Shown here in pieces: positions 1 through 9,300 of a stretch of 64,000 bases of DNA. The DNA is from Craspedostauros australis (taxonomy: Eukaryota; Bacillariophyta; Bacillariophyceae; Mastogloiales; Achnanthaceae), in contig JAMXDE010000039.1 in NCBI GenBank assembly GCA_026770025.1, positions 62,001 through 126,000 of the forward strand, given 5' to 3'. Positions within the stretch are counted from its first letter, which is position 1. Each line of letters opens with the position of its first letter. A program made the position numbers and the translations under genes. The notes below the pieces were generated by a model, which was given only the letters and a program-made list of their open reading frames with translations, had not been told where the DNA came from and made no database searches.

Positions 1-3000
1 AGATGTCCATCAGGATATCGGTATCCGGGCACCATTGATCCATGGTGATGAGCACTTCGTAGCAAATCTGGCGGAAATCGATTAGCTCGGCAGCATGCAT
101 CAATTGGTCGAGCTCCATCCTGTTCTCCGACCGCTGCCATGCCTCGTAGATGCTATCCGAAAGCTCGTAGTCAGGAGTTTCCTGCTCATCGAAGTAACAG
201 TTCAGCTCCAGCGACTCTCTCTCCATCAGCTCGATGAGCGTCACGTACACGGTCTCCGCTCTCGTGTTCCATTCCTGCTTCTCTCCCACCCTGTGGGTTG
301 TTTCGTTCAGAAGATCCACGAGGGCAGTCAGCCGTTTCAGCATGTCAGCCATCTCATCATCTGGTGGGTCGATAAAGCAGTCCTCGATGATGCGTCGCAG
401 TTGGTCGTAAATCTCATCGAGGACGTGATCAAAGCTAATGACCGCCTCGAGGGCCTGAACGGACACAAGCGCGCTCGTGTTCTTCTTCTTCTTTGACTTC
501 CCGAACGTGGATATCAGCTCGAGTTCATCAGACAGTTGATCGAGCACCACAAGCAACGCATCGAAGCTGTGCAGGAGGTCATGTGCCTCGTTGTCTTCGT
601 TCTGATTCTTCGATCCGGAGTACTCGCTCTTGTTCTCTGCTTCCTCCTCCATAACCAACATCGTCTCGTGGATATTCTCCGATAGGCTGATCAACGCTTC
701 GCTCTTATTGCTGCGTTTCTTCCTTCTTTTCTTCCGTCTCTTCGATTTGGATGACTTTGAGGACTTCGCGATGGATGCAGTTGCGTCGTTCGTCGAGCGA
801 CCACCTGAAACGTAGCTGTGCGCATCCTCAGCAGACGCCGCGAGAAGACCCTGGGAGTCCATCGTCGATGCTTCCCGCAGCTCAGACTCCATCGAGTACA
901 TGCTGGTTGCTCGAGAATCACTGCTCCTCCCCGAACGGCTGGCATTCTTGCTCTTGCTCTTGCTACGGCTTTTGCTCGCACTCGCACTCGCACTCGCACT
1001 CCTGTCATCGTCTTCAGTCCCGTACTCGTCGCCATCACCTTCGGCATGTTGTGGAATGGACTGTTCGTACTCGCTGCCGTTGGAGTAATCTGCATGCAGC
1101 GGCGCGTCTCCGTCCTCGATCATCTCGCGAGAATCTTCTTCCACTGATGCCAACTCGACATCATCAACGCTGGTATCATCCTGTCCCGATGGCACTGCTG
1201 ACACAGATCCATTGATGGAAGCATTGACGGAAGCATCTTGTCTTTCATTAGATCCGCGACCTGGTGAAGGCTTGCTGCGTCGTTTGGTCTTCCCTTTGCC
1301 TTTGTGTTTGCTCCTACTCTTCTTCGAGCTTGAGCGGGATACGCTGTCGCTGCCTCGTGATCGATAACTTCTTGAACTCTTCCTGCTCGCTGTTTCTACG
1401 TCCGTCTCTCTGCTTTGCTCAGTGTATTCTGCAGTACTGTACTTTGATGAGTACCGCGAAGCATCGTCGTAGCTATTCTCGTAGCTGTCTTCGTAGCGCG
1501 AAGATGTCGCATCGTTCTTGTCGTGTCCCCCGTCACTGTACGTTTGGCTTCCTTGCGGAAGATTATCCCTTGAATCTTCAGCTGACAGATACGTGCCCTT
1601 GGACTGATATGATGAACCAACAGAGTCCTGAGTCTGCGGTCGTTGCTCAGGCCGCTGCACCTCGTCATATTGAGATGAAGATCTTGACTGCCGCGTCTCG
1701 TCATCAAATTCGCCTTCTTCTTCTACTTCATCGTCATCAATGGGCTTCCTCTTTTTTTCGGGGCTGTCTTCGTCCTCTTCGTCGCCACCGTCAACTTCAG
1801 TATCTTGGTTTTCGGGTTCCACCTCCTCAAGTTCGCCAGCATCGTCTGCCTCCGTGCTGTCGCGGCTTTGGTCATCAAAGAAATCATTTGGCTTTCCGAA
1901 TACTTCGCCGAGACGAATGGAGGTCTCCAAGTCTTCATCTGGCTCTTCGGGTTCCATTTCGAGCTTGAAACTGGAGTCGTCATCCGCCGACGAATCATCG
2001 CGAGGTGACGGCAAAAGCGGCGGAGCCGCGGCGCTATTTTGCTGCTGAGAGTAAGTCGACTTCGAACCACGCGAACTGCGTGACACTGGGGACTGAGATC
2101 GAGACTGAGGCTGCTGTGACGGTGACTGGTGTGGTGATGCGTCACGAGATCGCTGCGAAGGGGAATTCACGTACGATTGCGATCCCGAATGCGATCTGGA
2201 CTGGTACGAGGAACGATCAGAGGAATGGTAAGAAGCCTCATCGACATATGCGCTACCGCCATCGTCGTCATGATCATTGCGGTGATCATCATGATGTCTT
2301 CGTTCTCCTTCCTGATCGTACTTCGATTGGTCTCTGGAATCTTGAGATCTTGAGTAATCGGACTGCGAGTGTGAGTGCGAATGCGAGTGAGATCTTTGAC
2401 TCCTTCCCGATCGATCATCCTGTGAATAACGAGAGGACTGGAATGACGCATCGTCGCCTTCCAAAGGTCCGCGGCTGCCTTGTCTGTCGTCAAAGGAATC
2501 GAACGATCTTGACGAGCCTCGCGAGATGACGTCCGTTTCTTCCGTCGTTTCCACAGGAGACGCACCTCCATCGTCAACATCTGTGGGCGGCGTGAGTTGT
2601 TCAATCTGCTTGCCTTTTGGGGAGGAGTCATGGGCGTGGTCGCCTTCGGGGCCCTTGTTGCTGTCGTCGCCGTTCTCGTCATTCTTTTTGTCGTAGTCAT
2701 CTGAGTATTGGCTGGCTTCGTCGTCGACTCTGTGATCAGCCTTGTCATCATCTTCCTCTCGGACCCTGTGCGGCGACGCATCGTCCTTGTCAATTTCTGC
2801 CAATGAATCCTCATCCATGTGCTGCGAGAAGCTGTTATCACCTGCGGAGTGAGATTCAGAAGCATTCGAGGGCACGTCTTCAGGACTGGGCTGATCGTCT
2901 TGCTCAGATTGGTCATCTTCCTCAGGTTTGTCATGGTCGCTCGCATCAGGCGCAGTTGTCTTGGCCGGCTCTGCGGCGAAAGCATCGTCGAATGCGAAAT

Positions 3001-5473
3001 CGTCGTTCGCGAAAGGATCGTCATTTTGCTTCTTGTCGTCAAAGAAATCGCCTTCTGTGCCGAACGCCTGTGACCCGCTCTTGGAGAAGAAGTCGTCATC
3101 TGACTGTTTCCCGAAGGGATCATCGCCGTCGTTGCCGCCACGACCACTCATCTCGTCTGTATCGTTCTTCTTTTCATCGGCATTTGCGAAGGGGTCATTA
3201 TCGAACGCATCCGAGAACGCATCGCTCCCAAATCCAGCGCTAGAGAAGTCGGTGGCACCAAACCCATTCTGTTGACCGTCGTCTTTCGCCACATTGCCGT
3301 TGCTCTTGCTTTTGGCTTCATCCTCACCATCGTTGTCACCGTTGCGCTGGTCTTGATTCTCGCTGGCACTACCGAAGGGATCGTCGTCAAACGCGCCATC
3401 ATCGAAATCGTTTCCGAATTGAAAAGCATCGGCGTCAGGTTTGGCAGCTGATGCAGAATCGTCGTCGCTATCTTCATGCGTCTTGACTGGCGCTGCGAAG
3501 TCATCGTTCGTGGACCGGAATGCATCATCGTCGTCGCTGTGGTCAGCATCGCTGGCGTCGCCATCGTGGTTGCTGCTGCTTCCTTCGCTTTTGCCCATGC
3601 CATTATCACCCTTGCTGCCGTCCTCGTCTTCTGTGTGTTCTGAATCACCAAAGCTTGCGTTCGTTGGGAAGGCTGCATCATCACCAAACCCTCCATCTTT
3701 CGCGCCGAAATCGAAGTCATCCCCTCGACTGCTATCATCGCCGTCGATCTGCGCCGCCTTGGTAGCAGAAGGTGTCCCGAAACCGTCGGAATCGGCGCTT
3801 GATTGATTGGAGGCCTCTGGTGATTTTTGGAACACAGAGTCGTTCTTCTTGCCACCAAAGCTGGCATTACTGAAGGAGGTGCCAGATCCCATGAACGGGT
3901 CATTATCACGAGGCATTTCGTTGCGTTCGCTGCGAGAAGCCTCATTATCTTCTTCGCTGTGGTAGCTATCTTCGTAACGACCCTTGCTGCTGGCGTCTGC
4001 AAATGAGCGATGGGAACTATGCACGCCGTCCTCGTGCGAAGCTTCCGCTGTCTTTTGACCAGATGCATGGGATTGCTTGCTGAGGCTTCGATTTGACGTG
4101 AAGCTCCCGTCATCTCGGTAAGAGTCATCACGATCCGAATACTTGCTTCCGCGTGAATCCGATCGATCGCTGCCATCATGGAAGCCTTCATCTGCTCGCT
4201 TCGGGCTGGCAAAGTCTCGGCCAGATCGAGAGTCCTCGTCCCCGTACGATTCCTCTCCAAAGGAGCCAGCTGAATGCCGGCTATCGAATCTGTCATCGCC
4301 ATCGCCGTTGTCGTTGGCATCACGGTCGCGATCACTTGCGCCATCCTCGTCATCACGCCGCCGGCTACTCCCCGTGGGACTTGCAGCTTTCCTGTCGCGC
4401 GCATTCGCCAGGAACTCGTCTTCATCCGTCGCAAACGACTGCTGAGACTCGCTGTCTTCGCTACCATCGAAATAGGATCGGTCGTCGTCGTCGTCGAAGG
4501 CGTCAGACTGATCATCTGGACAGTCCCGGTCGCTGCGGTCGTCATCATGATCGCGGTCTCTTGCTCCGCTTCGACTGCTGCGGCTGTGGTAACTGTCGCG
4601 CCCCGAATTGCGAGAGTGGTAGGACGAGTGCTGCGATTCCTTCATGTCTTCTCTGGGATGATCGCTTCTGTCCGAACGATCATCTCCGTACGAGTGCTCG
4701 TTTCCGAACGAATCCTCATTGTCGTCATGGAATGACGGTGCGTTGATGTCTAAGGATCCTGCGCTATCATCTCCCTTCTTCATGCCCTCGCCCTTTTCCT
4801 TCTCGCTGCCGCCGCTCTTCTTGCCACTATCGTTCTTCGCGGGCCCACCTCGCCGTCTACTGCCATCGTCATCGTCGTAGTCGTCTTCGCGACTGTCGTA
4901 ACTGCCCTGAGATCTGTCGTCGCCTCGATCGTTGGCAAAGCTATCGTCATCGAATTCGTCGTCGTAATCTTCGTCGTAGTCCTCGTCATCCTTGCTTGCG
5001 CGTCTGGGCGACGGCTGCGAATCGTCTCCGCTATGGAACGACCGCTCGCTATCTCGGAAGGACTGGGAGCCCCGACTGCCACCATCGTCGTATCGGCTGT
5101 CGCCACTTCGGTACGATCGATCGTCATCCTCGCTTCGGTACGACCTGTCGTCGTCTTCGCTGCGATACGATCTATCATCGCCGCTTCTGTACGATCTGTC
5201 GTCGTCGCTGCGGTACGATCGATCGTCATCATCGTAGTACGATCGATCGCCATCCTGAAAGGATCCTTCGGAACCACGACTATCGTAGCTGCCGGATGCA
5301 TCACTTCTGTCATCCTCCGGATGCCGCTTCGCTTGCTGCTGCCGCCGCCGACGCCGCGATGCCTGACTGCCTTCTTCGTCCGTGTAGAAGCTCCTCTCGT
5401 CCGAATCGTAGCTCTGTCCATCATCGACTTCGTCGTCATCCGAGTACGATTGCGAGTGTTCCGGAGACGCCAT
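1..5473 (-). CDS. Very large Asp/Ser/Arg-rich low-complexity protein, C-terminus outside window
   Basis: The frame opens at the ATG at 5473-5471 and stays open for 1,824 codons to the window edge, so the end of the gene is missing. The first ~130 residues carry tandem units of the DDRSYRS type. Roughly codons 520-830 (nt 3,000-3,900) are rich in Asp, Phe, Gly and Asn and hold five DPF tripeptides plus FxDxF-like motifs. Codons ~1,350-1,600 are Ser/Lys/Arg-rich with SKSRSK and KRRKKRRKK runs. Beyond codon ~1,660 (nt below 490) the sequence becomes non-repetitive, Leu/Glu-rich and probably helical. An open frame of this length with systematic Asp/Ser use is hard to explain by chance; long Thr/Met-rich readings in another minus frame are its shadows. 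No enzymatic domain is recognised. DPF and FxDxF motifs can bind the AP-2 appendage in endocytic adaptors, but that role here is speculation. Introns could be hidden in so repetitive a sequence. Confidence 0.8.
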   Translation of the reverse strand, partial: MASPEHSQSYSDDDEVDDGQSYDSDERSFYTDEEGSQASRRRRRQQQAKRHPEDDRSDASGSYDSRGSEGSFQDGDRSYYDDDDRSYRSDDDRSYRSGDDRSYRSEDDDRSYRSEDDDRSYRSGDSRYDDGGSRGSQSFRDSERSFHSGDDSQPSPRRASKDDEDYDEDYDDEFDDDSFANDRGDDRSQGSYDSREDDYDDDDGSRRRGGPAKNDSGKKSGGSEKEKGEGMKKGDDSAGSLDINAPSFHDDNEDSFGNEHSYGDDRSDRSDHPREDMKESQHSSYHSRNSGRDSYHSRSSRSGARDRDHDDDRSDRDCPDDQSDAFDDDDDRSYFDGSEDSESQQSFATDEDEFLANARDRKAASPTGSSRRRDDEDGASDRDRDANDNGDGDDRFDSRHSAGSFGEESYGDEDSRSGRDFASPKRADEGFHDGSDRSDSRGSKYSDRDDSYRDDGSFTSNRSLSKQSHASGQKTAEASHEDGVHSSHRSFADASSKGRYEDSYHSEEDNEASRSERNEMPRDNDPFMGSGTSFSNASFGGKKNDSVFQKSPEASNQSSADSDGFGTPSATKAAQIDGDDSSRGDDFDFGAKDGGFGDDAAFPTNASFGDSEHTEDEDGSKGDNGMGKSEGSSSNHDGDASDADHSDDDDAFRSTNDDFAAPVKTHEDSDDDSASAAKPDADAFQFGNDFDDGAFDDDPFGSASENQDQRNGDNDGEDEAKSKSNGNVAKDDGQQNGFGATDFSSAGFGSDAFSDAFDNDPFANADEKKNDTDEMSGRGGNDGDDPFGKQSDDDFFSKSGSQAFGTEGDFFDDKKQNDDPFANDDFAFDDAFAAEPAKTTAPDASDHDKPEEDDQSEQDDQPSPEDVPSNASESHSAGDNSFSQHMDEDSLAEIDKDDASPHRVREEDDDKADHRVDDEASQYSDDYDKKNDENGDDSNKGPEGDHAHDSSPKGKQIEQLTPPTDVDDGGASPVETTEETDVISRGSSRSFDSFDDRQGSRGPLEGDDASFQSSRYSQDDRSGRSQRSHSHSHSHSQSDYSRSQDSRDQSKYDQEGERRHHDDHRNDHDDDGGSAYVDEASYHSSDRSSYQSRSHSGSQSYVNSPSQRSRDASPHQSPSQQPQSRSQSPVSRSSRGSKSTYSQQQNSAAAPPLLPSPRDDSSADDDSSFKLEMEPEEPDEDLETSIRLGEVFGKPNDFFDDQSRDSTEADDAGELEEVEPENQDTEVDGGDEEDEDSPEKKRKPIDDDEVEEEGEFDDETRQSRSSSQYDEVQRPEQRPQTQDSVGSSYQSKGTYLSAEDSRDNLPQGSQTYSDGGHDKNDATSSRYEDSYENSYDDASRYSSKYSTAEYTEQSRETDVETASRKSSRSYRSRGSDSVSRSSSKKSRSKHKGKGKTKRRSKPSPGRGSNERQDASVNASINGSVSAVPSGQDDTSVDDVELASVEEDSREMIEDGDAPLHADYSNGSEYEQSIPQHAEGDGDEYGTEDDDRSASASASASKSRSKSKSKNASRSGRSSDSRATSMYSMESELREASTMDSQGLLAASAEDAHSYVSGGRSTNDATASIAKSSKSSKSKRRKKRRKKRSNKSEALISLSENIHETMLVMEEEAENKSEYSGSKNQNEDNEAHDLLHSFDALLVVLDQLSDELELISTFGKSKKKKNTSALVSVQALEAVISFDHVLDEIYDQLRRIIEDCFIDPPDDEMADMLKRLTALVDLLNETTHRVGEKQEWNTRAETVYVTLIELMERESLELNCYFDEQETPDYELSDSIYEAWQRSENRMELDQLMHAAELIDFRQICYEVLITMDQWCPDTDILMDI

Positions 5474-6341
5474 TTTGTCGGTCGCTTCAATGGTGGTTTT
5501 GTGGTGTTTGCGTTGTGGGCGACCAAGCGCTACTACGGTGATTGTGCACGTAGGTCTCTGTTGGTCTGCTTGGTATCCTTGCAGAGTCGCAATTGCCCAA
5601 CCGTCGCGGTGCCAGCAACAAGGGAGCAGCGCTGAGTCCCTTTCGTTACGTCGTGATGCACAATGCAATGCGATACAATACAGCAAGGAGATGCCCCCTC
5701 TTGTCTCTCACTTGGCCTGGTTTGGGTTTGTGCTCGTCGGATGCCTTCCACGATTTTTGTCGCTTCTGCGGAAAAATAGGCGTGGAAAGACACGATCGTG
5801 GGTCTTTTGTGCGTGTGTCTTGTGCAGCGTTCGCCGTTGTGGTTTGGGCCGTCGAACAAGCGTTCCAGCTTTTCGATCACAAAGAGGAAACTGGCTCTTT
5901 TGAAAATCACCATTGCTGATGAGGTGTCCAAAATCTACCATCAATCACGAAGAATGTCGTACTTGTTCCAGTGGACACTCTGCACATGAAATTCGCCGTA
6001 TTCGTCCAGCGTCACTTTAGCTACCTTGGCGAACGACCGATGTGGGCAGATCACGCTTCTCCTTGTTACCGCAAAGGGAGAGAGATGCTGGCAGAGGCAC
6101 ACTTCAAAGCATGCTTCATCATGTCGAATTACACAGGGCATCCATATATTCTATCTTTGCTATTATAGGAGGACTCCACATGAGTGACTCGAGAAGCTTG
6201 GTTGGAAGGTTGATTGATATTTATACAATGCACGACTTTGTGCTGCTCTGCTCCGCATACCGCGAGGGTGGAGTAGCAATCTCTCGCATCCTCGCTGCTT
6301 GGCAGAATAGATGGTGACGTGCTTTCGGGATGCGCTCCGAT
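5474..6341. other. Intergenic region (868 nt)
   Basis: It lies between the start of the Asp/Ser-rich gene and the stop of the AAA+ gene, both on the minus strand. It should hold the promoter of the former and the 3' UTR of the latter. I see no coding sequence, RNA gene or repeat in it; the short open frames on both strands lack family resemblance and biased composition. Confidence 0.6.
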
Positions 6342-9300
6342 CTACAGGTACATGTTCATGAGATGGGGCATCTTGTTCGTCTTTTCTTTCTTGATCTCAC
6401 CGTACTCGTCGTTCCATTCCCACACCCGCGCCAGCTCGCGTCCCTTCTCCGAAACGCTGCGCTTGAGCTTGGTCAGCGCACTCTCAAAGTCTGCCGTCGT
6501 CACAGGTCGTAGTCGCTGCAGCGAACCCTCCGTGATATCTTCCTCCGCATCCAGAAATCCTTGATCCAGCAGCTTGGCCTGCTCGTGGCTGATCTGCACG
6601 ACCGCCTCTCGACACACCTCCTTGATGTCGGATCCTGTGTAGCCATCCAGGCGTTCCGAGATCTCCGTCAGGTTCACTGCAGGATCCAGACGATTTTCCG
6701 CCAGCGTCACCTCCAGGATCTCCTTGCGGCTCTGCATGTCTGGCAGATCCACGAGGATTCTGCGTGGGAATCGTCTCAACACGGCTTCGTCCAGATCAAA
6801 TGGTCTGTTGGTCGATCCGATCACAACCACGCGATCGGATCCAGCCTCGCCGTTTCCGTTGGTGCCGGAGTTCAGTCCATCCCATTCGCTCATCATCGTC
6901 GTCTTCACGCTTGTCAACGTGCCGTGCGCCGAATCATCGGAGCTGCCCTCTCGACTGGAGAGCAGAGAATCCACCTCGTCGATAAAGATCACGCATGGCG
7001 CCAATCGCCGTGCGAGGGTGAAGACGGCCTTGGCATTCTTCTCAGACTCTCCGAGCCACTTATTCTCCACCGAGGAGGCATCGACGCTCAAGAAGCTTGC
7101 GCCGCCCTCTGTTGCGACGGCCTTGGCGAGCATCGTTTTACCCGTACCTATCGTGACGCAATGTGATGCGCACACAAGGTCATGGCGTGATGCAATGCGG
7201 TCGAGCATTCGTATCCACATGTGCATCCGTTTGTGCGTGTGCATCAACAACAAGGCAGCGCGCGAGCAGGATGGCATCGGGTCGGCAGCAAATCCACAAG
7301 GTCATTCTCAACAAGTGTAAGCGCGAGTTTTATGGCATGTTCCCTCAGCACGTTGTGGTCAAGGGAGTAGAGCACAACAGAGCAAGCCCACACAAATATA
7401 GCAGCAGCAATAGCAGCAGCACCAACTTACCTGGTGGCCCAAACAACAGGACTCCTTTCACTGCTTCTCGCGCAATACCTTCGCTGTAGAGATGCGGGAA
7501 TTTGAGCGGGTACGTGATGCTCTGTCGCAACAGCTCCTTCACCTGCGAGAGTCCACCGATCATGTCGTACGTGACGCCAATGTCCTGCGGCGAGACAACT
7601 TGCGAAACCAAGGCGCGCTCGTGCTTGTCCTGCGCCAGGTTCGAGATTTCGTCTCGGCTGCGGTGAGCCCCGGCAATGGAACCGGAAAGCGACAGACCTC
7701 CTGCTGGAGAGGGACTGATCTGGCAAACCATCGTCAGCGCGGACTCCAAACTGGATGGGTGGAGGTATTGCCAATTCGATGGCCCCGACTTGGCATCTTG
7801 CTTGTCGTCATCGCGTTGTTCGGATGTATCTGTTCCCGTGCTTGATGTTGACGCGGCTTCTGTGGCTCCGTCACTGTTGTCAGAAGTACCTCCTTGAGTA
7901 CCATCAGGTCCGCATTCGTCATCGTCAACATTGAGATTCAATTGAATCAATGACTCGTCGATCTGGAGCTTCAGGTCATTCTCGTGGGCGGTGTTTGGCA
8001 TTTCGTGCTTCCTCAAACCCTTGGATGCCTCCAGCTCCACGGCACATCGGACGATTCTGTCCATGTCCGACTCCAAATCGCGGACGCTGAGCATTTGGCG
8101 CAATGCAGAACCCGCGCCCCGCGTACCCGTGTGCAGTTCCAAGGCCAGCATATGCTGGATCAATTCTTCGCTGAGCGCCCGCCGATTCATGCGGAACACG
8201 ATGGACCCACGCTCTCGGTTGATCCACGCCTCCCATGACTTGGCACGCACAGGGTCTGTGGGGACGTCAATATCGATCGGACGGCAGATGGATTCCAGCT
8301 TGGCGAGGTTGCGCTCGGCTTTGTTTTCAGATGACTTGGCCCGATCACGGGCGTCGTTCGTCTGGGCCTGGTTGGCCGCCATCACAGCCGCAGCCGCTGC
8401 CATGGTTCTCACTCGCTTTTGCCGGTCCTTGGCCGACTCTTCCTCGTCGCTGCCGTCATCGGAGTCGGCGACTGCATCCCTGCGCTCCTTGTCCTGGCTT
8501 TGCAACACTTCGTTGAACCAACCGTTCATGTTGGAGTTGTTCGGCGCGTTGCCGTTGTTGTTGCCTTGGCCCGGTGCCGTGGGCATCCTTCCTCTTTGTC
8601 CGGTGCCCTGCGGCGGAACGAAGATGCTGAGCATGATGCCATGGCATTTGGGATCAGAGAGTGCTGGTGCGGCACGCGACAAATTCTCGGCGATGCCACG
8701 ACGGAGATTCTCGGTTCGCAACACCTGCGCAAACGCCGTGTGGAAATCGGGAGACAGATCTTTGGGTGAAACGACGTTTGGAGGCTGCTCCGATCTCTCG
8801 TCGCGCTCGTCCTTGCCAATTTGCGATAGATCGTCCAATATCCATGACATCGAGTGCTGCAATGCCTTCTCCACGATATGCGGTGGCGGATGCGCCCACG
8901 GTTGGAAGCCGGTCTGATCTTGATCATCGTGCTGCTCATCGTACTGCTCACTGCGCGAGTTGCGGCTGCCTTCGTCTTCGTTTTGGTCTTGGTACCCGAT
9001 GGACAGGCTAGCGTTGAAGAAGCGGACGGAGGACATTTGGGTGGGGTCTATGTGATCGTTCCCCTCCTGCTGCTGCTCCATCATCCTCTGCCACCGTTCC
9101 AGCTCTTCCTTGGCTGGCGAATTCTCAATGTGCTGTCGCTCCAGCTTTTCGCGCGTCTGCATGGCCATCATGTGGGGGAACAGGTTGCCGACCTGAGGCG
9201 GCGCGATTGCACCAAAGATTCCAAGATGACCGTTGGCGTCGGTTGTGCGGGACAGGAAAATGTTGAACCGGCGTGAACCAGGTGGATCGTTCTGTCCTGA

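Noticed and set aside
691-5526. Series of long minus-strand frames rich in Thr, Met, Arg (e.g. 2167-3147, 3148-4548, 4780-5526)
   Set aside because: They are shadows of the continuous Asp/Ser-rich frame one base away, which runs uninterrupted from 5473 to the window edge.
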